Source: Corydoras sp. C115 (Eukaryota > Chordata > Actinopteri > Siluriformes > Callichthyidae). Taken from it: a stretch of DNA of 64,000 nucleotides. Below the pieces are notes generated by a model. That model did no database searches and was not told the origin of the DNA. It was given only the letters and a program-made list of their open reading frames with translations. Below are positions 9,801 to 21,800 of the stretch, one piece after another. Each line of letters starts with the position of its first letter. The stretch's first letter is position 1. Where the stretch lies: assembly GCA_019802505.1 (NCBI GenBank), contig JAFMOC010000002.1, forward strand, positions 4,324,501-4,388,500, read 5' to 3'. The translations under genes were made by a program, and so were the position numbers.

Positions 9801-12800
9801 CACATATCAACGGGTAGACTGGAAATTGTCCTAGACATTCAGACCTTGGGTATAAGTGTGTGGTGCTGTAGTGACCATGGGCAACCGGTATAAATCTGTG
9901 CCAAGTTGGGTTTTGAAGTGAGCTATTTTGCCTACTGTGTTAACACACAGAGGAATTTTGTCTTCCACATCTAACCCATCAATGCAGTGAAATAGTCACA
10001 CTGAGTGAAGTGGAGCACATGTACCCGGAGCGGTGGGTAGCCTTCTATATGACGTCTGCAGAGCAATTGGGGTTAGGTGCCTTGACCAAGAGCACTTCAG
10101 CCATAATACCCGCTGGGACTGGAAATCGAACTGGGGCCTTCAGGTCACAAGGCTTGTTCCTAAAAAACACAAGCCTACAAATGCCCCATATGCAGATTTG
10201 TCCCACTGTGGCGACCCCCTAATGGTGACTGCTAAAAAAAAACCCAGCATTTAAGCAAACTACACTATATTGTTAGAAGTATTTGCTCACTTTTCTAAAT
10301 CATCAAATTTAGGTTTTTCTGTCACTTCCATAGCCACAGGTGTTTTTATGGCCTAGCAGCTGCATCCAAGCAATATGGTTTGGATTACACAATGATTAAT
10401 ACTATACACAGGGATGAGATCTTGCCTCAAGTGGAGGAGTTTAAGTATCTCGGGGACTTGCTCACGAGTGATGGTAAGATGGAGCGTGAGATTGACAGAC
10501 GGATCAGCGCGGGGTCAGCAGTGATGCGGACCCTATACCGGTCTGTTGTGGTGAAGAAAGAGCTGAGCCACAAGGCAAGGCTCTTGATTTACCAGTCAAT
10601 CTAAGTTCTGACCATCACCCATGTTCATGAGCTTTGGGTAATGACCGAAAGAACAAGATCGCGAATACAAGTGGCTGAAATGGGTTTTCTCCACAGGGTG
10701 GCTGGACTCTTCCTTAGAGATAGGGTGAGAAGCTCGGTCGAAAGGAGCCAGTTGAGGTGGTTCGGGCATCTGTTGAGGTGGTTCGGGCATCTGGTAAGGA
10801 TGCCTCCTGGGCACCTTCCTAGGGAGGTGTTTCAGGCAAGTCCAGCTGGGAGGAGACCCCGGGGAAGACCCAGGACACGCTGGAGGGATTATATCTCTCA
10901 GCTGGTCTGGGAACGCCTCGGTGTTCCCCCAGTCGAGCTGGTGGAGGTGGCTGGGGCGAGGGAGGTCTGGGTCTCCCCACTTCTGTTGCTGCCCCCGCGA
11001 CCCGAACCCCGGACAAGCGAAAGATAATGGATGGATGGATAACACTATGCAGCAATAGATGAGCTATTATCTCTGATACATCTGCAGGGTTGAGCAATAG
11101 AGTGCACAATTAGTAAGTGGATACAGTGATTAAAAACTCCAGCATCACTGCTGTGTCTGATTCATTCTATCCTGGCTTGATTGTTGTAATGCGTTACTTG
11201 TCGGTCTCAACAATCAGGCCTCAACAACTGATTCAGAACTCTGCAGCCCAACTTGTATTCAATCAGCCCAAGTGAACTCATGTCACTCCACTACTCATTT
11301 CTCTCCATTGTCTCCCTGTAGCTTCTCAAATTCAGTACAAGTCACTGACTCCTGGCCTACAGGACCATTTCTGGATCTGCCCCCTCTTACCTTCACTCTA
11401 TCTTTTCAAAATACACTCCGGCTCTTCACTTCAATCTAGTGATGATTGTCGCCTGATAATTCCGTGGCGTTCACCACTGCAAAATGGTGGAACGATTTTC
11501 TCAACTCTGTCCAGAAGGCAAAGTCACTTGGCATTTTTAAGAAACTACTGAAGACGCATCTTTTTAACTAACACCTGTTGTAAAAAAATAATAATAAATA
11601 AAAAGGGGGGGTGTGCAGGATCATATAATCATGTTTGATAATTCTACAATGTAGCTGGTTTTCTCCATAACTATTGACTTGTATTGTTCTCATTTCTAAG
11701 TCGCTTGGGATAAAAGCGTCTGCTTAATGACTAAATGTAAATGAAATTCCTGCTCTGAGAAACAGACTACAGTCTGTAATCGTAAAACTACAAAGTGCAT
11801 TTGTTTGGAAGGTGCAACTGATAACATGGACAATAAATGTAGCAACAAGGAGATGCACCTAATAAAGTGGCCAGTGATTGTATGTTTTATCTGTCCTAAT
11901 GTAAGCATATGTTAAGAAAACCAAGTAATGATGGCTAATAATTGCTGTTTTGTGTGTTGCAACTGCTTTTTAGGCGATATCGGTGATCACGTGGTGGTCA
12001 TGAACACAAGACACGTAGCGTTTTCTGGAAATAAATGGGAACAGAAGGTCTACTCCTCACACACTGGGTAAGACCTGTGCTTCAGTCATCTACATGGCAG
12101 ATCCACCCATTGTTGATGTTCTTTTTAATTAAGCGCTCATGTGGGTGACATTTTCTGTCTAAGCTTGTAATTAAAGCAGCGGGTTATTTCCCCCACTTGA
12201 GTCTTGTAGTTCTAGCGGTTTTCATGATAACCAGAAGTCTTCCACTTCTTCTGACAGATACCCTGGTGGTTTTAAACAACTCACAGCCGCCCAGATGCAT
12301 CACAAAGACCCAACTGCTGTAAGTGTTCCACTCATTTGATGCTATACATTTATTAAGCTGATGAATTTCATAACATCACAATAGTCTTTACACAGGTATT
12401 TTTGACTAGTTCTATAATGAAATATGATTATCAATATTCCTATAGTTAAAGTATGATTGTGTCCACAAAAGTATTTGACATTTTGAAAGCTGAATCATAT
12501 TGGATACCTCCTGCTCTTTCAAAATGTATAGTTTGACATTTAGCAGTCTTGTTCGATATTTGAAGAGGAATTACGAAACACTTTATAGTATATCCAATGG
12601 ATTTCAAACAAATATGTCAGATGGACAAAAATCGATGTAGTATGGGATCAACATCTATGGACCACTTGTATTACACTTGTGACAGGTCTACCTGCTGTTC
12701 TGAAATTTAGTTTTACACCTACAGTATTTTAAAAGGGTTTAAACAGCCCTTTTAAAAAAAATCAATGTGTTTCATTGATACATTCTCTATTGGTAGTATA

Positions 12801-15800
12801 CACTATATGGACTAAAGTACTGGGACACATTCCCAGTACTTTAGTCCATTCCCCTTTTATTCAACCTTTAATTGTCACATTAAAATTTCATGATTTCGAA
12901 TTTGTGGAACAGTTTGGATAAGGGTTGGTGGTAACTGTCTAAATGAAACAAAAAACAAGGTATCCAGTGGCTTAATGAGCAATGATATAATATATATAAG
13001 ATTTATTATAAGATATAATAGAGCACAAGCACATGAACTGATCAACCTTTCCTGTTGTTCAGGATGATAGAGGTGAATTAATGGTACGGGAAGTGCTTTA
13101 CTGTGTCTTCTGATACTTCTGAAAAGATGTAGAGAAAATAAGGCCTTCCATTGTGGCCAACTAATTTCTCACCTTTATGACAGCTGTTTATTCAATGGCA
13201 AAAGGTCACATTCAGCCAGACAATGCACATTCTATAAGGGACATATAGATATGGATTGGTTACAGAAACATTTCAGTGAGGTGCCTTTGCTACCCTGGAC
13301 TTTACAGCATCTTTGGGATGATGTTGAATGAGCTGTTAAAAGCATGTCAGTACTTCCATCTAATTTGCAGCAATTATCAGACTCTTTCCTGTCCACATGG
13401 ACCAGAGTTTCCTCAGGACCATTAACACCATGTGAAAACCTGTGTGGCATGATGAATTGCTACTATTCTGAAGACTAAAGTAGATCCTGCTCAAAACTAG
13501 GTTTGTGTCTCTAAAATTGGCTTTCACTGTAAAATTTTTCAATATGTTCATGTAGGTATACTTATTTTTTACCTTAAAACAATCTATAAAAATGTGGTTT
13601 TGGACAGAGTTGGTAAATTTAACTTTGGTCTCTGGGTAATCTCTGATTTCATAATGATGGCTTTTATTTGTCTCTGTGGCCATTATCATTTAAATGTTTA
13701 GTTAGTCAAAGACATACAAATTAAGATGCACACATAACTTAAAAGTATGTATCTTTTTTTTCTTGTCTCGAAATGAGTTTGAGTCTCTGATTTCACTTTT
13801 GTTTTTCCTCCAACTTGAATAATACAATTTCACCATGATATTTTATTTTGTAGGAATTAGGTGCAAAAGTTCCTCTGTACAGTTTGTTGCCTTTCCAAAC
13901 ACTCACCATGCCGATAGGCTGTCATTTGTGTAATTATCTAACCCTCATATTAAATTATGAAAATGTTTACTTACTTATCCAGAGGAGCATTTATTATTTC
14001 GGTGATATTGTGTAAATGTAACTGTCTCACAACATCTGTTATTTTTCATTCCAAAGATGTTTACTATGGTTGTGGTCAAATTTTGGTTTGGGCCAATGTG
14101 TTTCATATCAAAACAAACAAACTTTATTTTTATGAACTTGTGCATTGGAACCCTTTCTTTCTAGAACAGAAAAGTCACTTCCCCAAATTGTATTTACCTG
14201 TATTTATTTAGCTTGTTTCTTATATGTGTATTTATAAAACTGAATGCAAAACCATGATCAAGATGTCTCCCAATATTTTCTCAGAATACCTCATTTTAAC
14301 TAAAGTTTTAAATGTGTTTGACTACTTACCACCTGTGTGATTTATGCTGTCAAGTGCATAAATGGGTGTCAACGTGAGCCCTTTATGCCTTATTGTTGCA
14401 TCTTGCAGTTAATGTATTGGTCCCAATTGAACATAAGGGATGTCTATTTATGGCAAAATATCTACTGATTGCAACTTACAGCAGTTCTCCAGGTTTTATT
14501 TTCCAGTGTTTTTATAGGGTCAAATTTCACATATTGATTAGGCAGCTATATTTGATTACCATGTAACTGTTATTATTTCTATGAAGATTTCAACAGTTGT
14601 ACCTATGGGTGGAAGATTAAGACATTAGGCAGGTGTTAAAATGGCTCAGACTTTACATTTTAAGCATAAACATTGTTTTTGGAGTGATTTTCCTTTGAAC
14701 TGGCATCAGTGTTTACCAGGGTTTGGGTGTAGTGTAGGGGTATTACTTTTAATATTACTTATTTGTACCCAACTTTCTGTGATTCTCAAAATTCTGCATA
14801 GGTTGAGGATTGATGCACAGAAAACTCTTAACAGGTGAAGATGACAGTTATGTAGTGCCTCAGTAATGATTAAACACATTTTAATAAATTCCCCAGCATT
14901 AATCACTGAAGTACGAACATTTATCACCAAAGTCTTTGGGAGAACATCGTCAGGGAGGACAATGACATATGAAAGTGAAACATCAGTTATAAGCTGTAAT
15001 ACACAATTATATGAACTAGTAATATGACAAATTGTGTGATTTATAAATACAATAATGTGGTACAGTCAATTGAAACAAACCCCCAAAAAATCAATCCAGA
15101 GATGTGTGTGTTTAATCCTTAGTTTATTCAGTTCCTAGTTTTTCTTTTTTCTTTTCCTCCCTCAAGTTACACAGGAATAGAAAGTGTGATTTGCCTTTTG
15201 CTTTTAAATAGCTGTGGCATGAACACACCCGGGCAAAAAAGAGAACCAAACCCAAAATGCCAAGAAATTAGCTTTTTTATTGGTCTTAACATCATATATT
15301 GAGTGGGAAATGTTTAAGAAGTTCTATTTTAATCTAGATGAGGGTGTTTTTCTGGCGACGTTGTAGTAGATCCTTTAAAATGGATATTTTTGAAGAATTT
15401 TTTTTTAGCTCTTTCACCGCACATTTAACCTCATAAAACTTTAAACCTTTTCCTCAGTTGGTGCTGTTTTAGAATTTATGGCCAGAGCTCATGGCCTACT
15501 CTGGTTCTGGCTGTGTTGTATGTCATGCCTCTGACATCTCCTTTGTCCATCCTTGACTCTGGCTCTTCGCTCTGCATGAGTCCTCAGTTAGATGTGGCTC
15601 ATTGTACACACTCAAGGCATGCAAGGGCACGATGCCACATTAGTACGCTGAAGCAGTTTAGGGCAGCTCTGAAAACAAAGCAAGACGAACAATTACAATG
15701 TCCTCACAAAGCCAAGTCACCTTCATTTAGGTTTCATTATTTCTTGTTTCTTGGCCTAAATGCTGCACATTAAAAATAATTAAGCAGAAACTATATAAAC

Positions 15801-18800
15801 ACTTTATAATGAATTTTTTTTTTTGATGTATTTTAATATTTAATTCATCAAGCAAAAAAGAAAAGAGGCAGTGCACTAAGGATAAAAATCTTAATCGGCA
15901 ACCTGACTAGACTGATTAATCATTTTCATTTCATTTATAAGTACGAAATAGTTTTTAGAATTAATATTAGAAATATTAGAAATATTTTCTTATTTTAAGA
16001 GATCTTACAAGACAAACTTACTCGCTATATATTTGCAGATAATTTTACTTGATTCGTGTACATTTTTCCTTGTTTTATGTTATATTTTTCTATATAGATA
16101 TATATAGATTTTTTTTATATATAGATTATATAGATTCTGTATACTGAACTGTGGTGGTCAGTTGGGGCTATGGATCATGACCAATAGGAAATGGCATAAA
16201 GTATATAACTAACAAAATATATAGAGAAACAGCCTATGGTCTGTAATTGTGTAAAAAAAAAAAAATAGAAGTGCTTCTAAATGGGGTTGATAAAATGGAC
16301 AAGGAGGATATAAACAATGAGGTGTAACTAAATAAAATGGCCAGTGAGTATGTGGGGCAGATTTATACACATCATTTAGGAAAGCAAAAATGTAGAATCA
16401 CAAAGATTTCCTTATCCAAACATCAATTACAGTCACTTCATTTCTGTTTATATTCAATCTCGCCAAAAAGATGAAACCACACTGAGGATGAGAAATGAAA
16501 AAAAACAATGGACAAAACACAAGGGTGTGAGTCAGCTGAGACATTGTTTAGCACGTGATATAGAGATGACCAATATTCCTGTTCTTTAAGGGAATTATTA
16601 AGTAAATTTCAATCTGTGTCCTTTCCCCCTCCCTTATTGGTTTCTCTAAGGGTGGTACAGTGGCTTAATAATTAGCACGTTCACCTAGCACGAGTTTCCA
16701 TGTTCTCTCTGTGTCCGCGTGTTCATCATGGATATAAAGCCCACTGCCCAAGGTGTTCTCCCCTGGATGGGCATGAGGAAGCACCCCACTCCACCACACC
16801 CCTGAGCAGTTGGTTTGATTTTATTATTAAAGAATATGTAGACTTCCTCTTTTCAATGTTATATGGCATTGATCACCTTATTGTATAAATTTATAGTGAC
16901 AAGATTTTAGGCCCTTTTAAGAAACACAATTTGTCTGCTACTGTCTGAGTGTGATGGATAAGATAGGGATTATCACTATTTTGCCTGCCGGTCTTTTAAT
17001 ATCTTTGCTCATTGTTGGCCATTCTAAAGATAGATGCATGGCCGAAGCTGAGTTATTCAGGCCAAGAAGGAATCTGTCTTCACATAATTGTGGATAATGA
17101 TTAGAGTGAGTCAACGTCTGTTTCAGAGCCGCTGGGAACGATGGCCTTCAACGGCCGGCACCTATTTGTCATCCATCCAGCCAGGCTAGAGGAATGCTGA
17201 GTAATAGAGTAACTGATTAATGTGATAAAGGGCAGTGATGAGAGAAAGATGGTGCTTCTATTGTGATCATATGAACTAAGCTTCTCCTGCATCTGTATGC
17301 AGAAATAGGTTTGTAATGAGTGTTTGTTCGAGCTGTACTTATGCAAAACAAGTTCCGCTACTGTAATGGGCTGCTTTCTGGAGTGTATTAAGAATGAAAG
17401 CTTCTGCCTGCATTTCTACTTCAGCATGCAGGTTTCTGTTATGAACCTGGGGTTATTACAGACATAAACTTCCAAGCTTTTTAAGCTTTCAGCCTCATCC
17501 ATCTGCTGCCTGCCTAAGGCCAATAGCTGAGACGATTTCATGTAAGAGGGTTGGAGTGCAAATCTATTGCTGGGTCTGTTTTTTTCTCATGATGGTAAGC
17601 TACAGCAGGGTGGGTGTAGGGGGTAGCATGCTTGGCATATTGTCCTTGGAGAGACAGACTGATTGCTGTGGCCAAACCTTTTTCTTGCTGTGCTTTTTTT
17701 GTAATGATTGACCTTGCCTTTCTCTCTGCACAGGTCATAAAACTAGCTGTGTATGGGATGCTGCCTAAAAACCTTCTTCGGAGGACCATGATGCAGCGGC
17801 TGCATCTTTTCCCAGATGATGTAAGTTCCTTGTTTGTGTTGTAATGTTTCATAAAGGAACATGGGAACCACATAGAATTCCTTAACAACTGCAAACTGAC
17901 AGCAGATGTCCACTGACACCTTAGCATACACCTACCACCTGTCTATGGAGACATTAGCATCTTGATATGCTTTATCAACCACATGCTAAGAATGCTTTAG
18001 CAACTGCCAACTGGCCCTTTAGAAAATTGACAATTGAAACACCTTATGAACCACTTACAGACATTCTTGCATCATGTCTACCACTCTTTATTAGGTCAGT
18101 CTATGCAATAGATAAGTATAACTGAAAACTACAAACCCTTTTTGTTGTTTTAAACCATTTGCTCTTTCTCTGTTTTATTGGTTTGATTTTTTTTTGTCTT
18201 TAACTTTAGTTGCATAAAGTTTGCATTAAGGTCAATTTTCAAAATTGAAACTGGGGACCATAAAACATGGGTATGTCCATCATACTAACCAAGAGGTGCT
18301 AAGCTTAGAGTGGTAACAAAATAAGAACTTTAGTGGGGGAAAAGAATGATTATAACATGAAAACAACACATACATAAATTTTGTTTTTGTATGATCATGC
18401 ACATATAATTCAGTTATAAGTATTTAGGATAACAGTATCTCATCAATGTCATTATCTTCTGCTTAATCCTACACTAGTGTTGCAGGACACAGTGGCCATA
18501 GTTGTTAGCACGTTCACCTCTCAGCACTAGGGATTCCCGGTTCAAATCCCAATCTGGGTGTCGACGTGGGTTTCCTTTCGGTTCTCCGGTTTCCTTCCAC
18601 AGTCCAAAAACATGAATCAAGGTCAATTGAATTCTCCAAATTGCCCCATATAGAGTGTATTTGTGTGTGTGTGTCTGTGTGAGTATGTTCCCAGTGATAG
18701 ATTGGATAGATTTTTGTCATTTTTGCTATGTGACTATACACTCATTTTATTAGTTTATACATTGTTGGGGACTCGTTCTCTTAAAGTGGCTGGGCAGCAT

Positions 18801-21800
18801 AAACAGGGTAGGAAAACCACGTAGAGAGTGTGTAGTGATCAGTTGTCCGTATTCAACAATTAGAAAAACTATATAAGTCCAGTGAGGCCATGACTGAATT
18901 GAAAACAAACTACAATGATTACAGTGGGTTGCAAAAGTATTCATACCCCTTGAACTTTTCCATATTTTGTCACATTACAACCATAAATATATTTCACTGG
19001 AATTTAATGTGAAAGACCAACACAAAGTGGTATACAATTGTGAAGTGGAAGGAAAATTATACATGAATCAACATTTTTTTTACAAATAAAAAACTGAAAA
19101 GTGCGACGTGCAAAAGTATTCAGCCCCCCTGAGTCAATACTTTGTGGAGCCACCTTTTGCTGCAATTACAGCTGCAAGTCTTTTAGGGTATGTCTCCACC
19201 AGCTTTGCACATCTAGTGACTGAAATTCTTGCCCATTCCTCCTTGCAAAACAGCTCAAGCTCAGTCAGATTGGATGGAGAGCGTTTGTGAACAGCAGTTT
19301 TGAGATCTTGCCACAAATTCTCAATTGGGTTTAGGTCTGGACTTTGACTGGGCCATTCTAACACATGAATATTCTTTTTTATAAACCACTCCATTGTAGC
19401 TCTGGCTTTATGTTTAGGGTCGTTGTCCTGCTGGAAGGTGAACCTCCGCCCCAGTCTCAAATCTTTTGCTGACTCCAACAGGTTTTCTTCCAAGATTGCC
19501 CTGTATTTGGCTCCATCCATCTTCCCATCAACTTTGACCAACTTCCCGGTCCCTGCTGAAGAGAAGCACCCCCAGAGCATGATGCTGCCACCACCATATT
19601 TGACAGTGGGGATGGTGTTTTCAGAGTGATGTGCAGTGTTATTTCTCCGCCACACATAGCGTTTTGCATTGTGGCCAAAAAGTTCAATTTTGGTCTCGTC
19701 TGACCAAAGCACCTTCTTCCACATGTTTGCTGTGTCCTCAACATGGCTTCTGGCAAACTGCAAACGGGACTTCTTATGGTTTTCTTTTAACAATGGCTTT
19801 CTCCTTGCCACTCTTCCATAAAGACCACATTTGTGTAGTGCACGACTAATTGTTGTCCTGTGGACAGTTTCCCCCACCTGAGCTGTGGCTCTCTGCATTT
19901 CATCCAGAGTCACCATGGGCCTCTTGGCTGCCTCTCTGATCAGTGATCTCCTTGTTCGGCCTGTAAGTTTAGGTGGACGGCCTTGTCTTGGCAGGTTTAC
20001 TGTGGTGCCATACTCTTTCCATTTCCGGATGATGGATTGAACAGTGCTCCGTGAGATGTTCAAAGCTTTGGAAATCTTTTTATAACCTAAGCCTGCTTTA
20101 AACTTCTCCAAAACCATATTCCTAACCTGTCTGGTGTGTTCTTTGGACTTCATGATGCTGTTTGCTCCCCAATATTCTCTTAACCAACATCTGAGGCCGT
20201 CACGGAGCAGCTGTATTTGTACTGAGATTAGATTACACACAGGTGGACCCTTTTGAGTCATTAGCACTCATCAGGCAACTTCTGAATGCAATTGGTTGCA
20301 CTCAGGGAAAAGGGGGCTGAATACTTTTGCACGTCGCACTTTTCAGTTTTTTATTTGTAAAAAAAATGTTGATTCATGTATAATTTTCCTTCCACTTCAC
20401 AATTGTATACCACTTTGTGTTGGTCTTTCACATTAAATTCCAGTGAAATATATTTATGTTTGTGGTTGTAATGTGACAAAATATGGAAAAGTTCAAGGGG
20501 TATGAATACTTTTGCAACCCACTGTATATTTTATCAAAATCCTCTGTCTATTAATTTAGGTTAAATGACCAATGAAGCTGAAATCGCAGCAGAAGACAGT
20601 TATGACCACAAATGGATCTTCTTAAATATACAGTCACTGTACAAAAATGTTAAATATTTACTGAAATCATTTAACACTTTGAAAAAATTCTGTTTTTCAT
20701 ATCTGTTTGGTTGGAATTAAGTTTTAAATAATAACAACTGTATTATACTTATACTTATATATGTTTTTCTGTGGTGAGTGCATTTTATACACAGTCCCCT
20801 CCTGGCACGTACGGCTGCCGCTGCAATTCCATTTTTGCTAGTGGATTTACTTGGATAAATAAACTGACCAAGGATTTTGACAAAACATAAAGATTGTTTG
20901 TTCTCCATTGATTAATCAATATAATCAAGTTTCTCACTTGTCTGGGAAATTCACAGACATTTATGTCATATATAATAATATAATTTTCTTTATAAAATAT
21001 GTGTTTTTCCTCTTTGTGACATTCAGTATTGACTTACGAAAAAAATGATAGGTTTAGCCATATTCGTCTAGTGCTATTTCTATTGCCAAACATGGTCCAT
21101 GCGGGCTACCATGTGTTGGCTACCGCTGGTTTGCAGGATGCTGATAAGGCAACAATTTAATTGGTTGATTAATTCCACATATGGGGCGGCACGATGGCTT
21201 AGTGGTTAGCACGTTCACCTCTCGGCGCTAGGATTTCCCGGTTCGAATCCCCATCTGGGTGGAGTTTCCATGTTCTCCCTGTGTCCGCGTGGGTTTCCTC
21301 CGGGTTCTCCGGTTTCCTCCCACAGTCCAAAAACATGGATCAAGTCAATTGAGTTCTCCAAATTGCCCCATATAGAGTGTGTATGTGTGCGTTTCTGTGT
21401 GAGTGAGTGTGTGCCCAGCGATAGATTGGCACCCTATCCTGGGTGTATCGGCCTAGCTCCCGAAACGTTCTCCCCTGGATGGGCATGGGGAATCCCCCCG
21501 CGACCCTAATATAGGATAAAGCGGAAGATAATGGATTGATGGAATTCCGCATCTGATCCGCTCATACTGGTACAACACACCCTAACACATCACCACCAGT
21601 GATACGTAATCTGTGATGGTGCGATGAGGCTCCCAATCAAAGGAAACAGAAAAACAGATGGAATACAACTAATGAACTAACAAACTAATAAAATGGACAA
21701 TGAGTGTAGAAACAAGTAGGTGTCACTAATCAAGCAACCACATACCTCCTAAATAAGCTTAAACCAGTGTAATTGTGTTTATACAAGCTGAGAAGTAGTA

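Larger units (their letters stand above)
8261..11973. other. mrpl13 intron 2: repeat-filled, no other gene
   Basis: This intron has no exon beyond those listed. From 8793 to 9000 and from 9655 to 9890 there are weak SINE-like relics (TGGCACAGTGATTGG, GCATGTCCTCCCTGTGTCTG). It also holds a minus-strand SINE, a dispersed repeat at about 9920-10230, a LINE fragment, an L2-type LINE 3' end and a non-autonomous repeat, each listed separately. Confidence 0.6.
12319..17733. other. mrpl13 intron 4: mostly unrecognised
   Basis: It contains a hairpin and a transposase relic (listed), a non-autonomous repeat at about 16150-16355 and a damaged SINE at about 16648-16810. From 13700 to 16140 and from 16900 to 17700 I recognise nothing beyond AT-rich intron sequence. 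Confidence 0.55.
18922..20524 (-). mobile_element. complete Tc1-like transposon in mrpl13 intron 5
   Basis: The element is 1603 bp and is flanked by TA (18920-18921 and 20525-20526), the Tc1 target-site duplication. The left inverted repeat is 18922-19128 and the right is 20312-20524. By eye they are identical except for six extra bases (TGTTTG on the plus strand) in the right one. Each repeat has an outer motif TTGCAAAAGTATTCATACCC and an inner motif GTGCAAAAGTATTCAGCCCC about 180 bp apart, the IR/DR layout of the Sleeping Beauty group. Between them is one uninterrupted transposase gene. Confidence 0.93.

Noticed and set aside
10596..11109. Long Pro-rich open frames on the minus strand
   Set aside because: They are the antisense of LINE copy A.
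19423..19849. Plus-strand open frames of 60-72 codons
   Set aside because: They are antisense shadows of the transposase on the minus strand.
21240..21260. A and B boxes resembling a tRNA gene (also near 23945, 35763, 43307 and 49795)
   Set aside because: The head cannot be folded into a full tRNA with an anticodon arm, and the boxes are part of repeated SINE copies.
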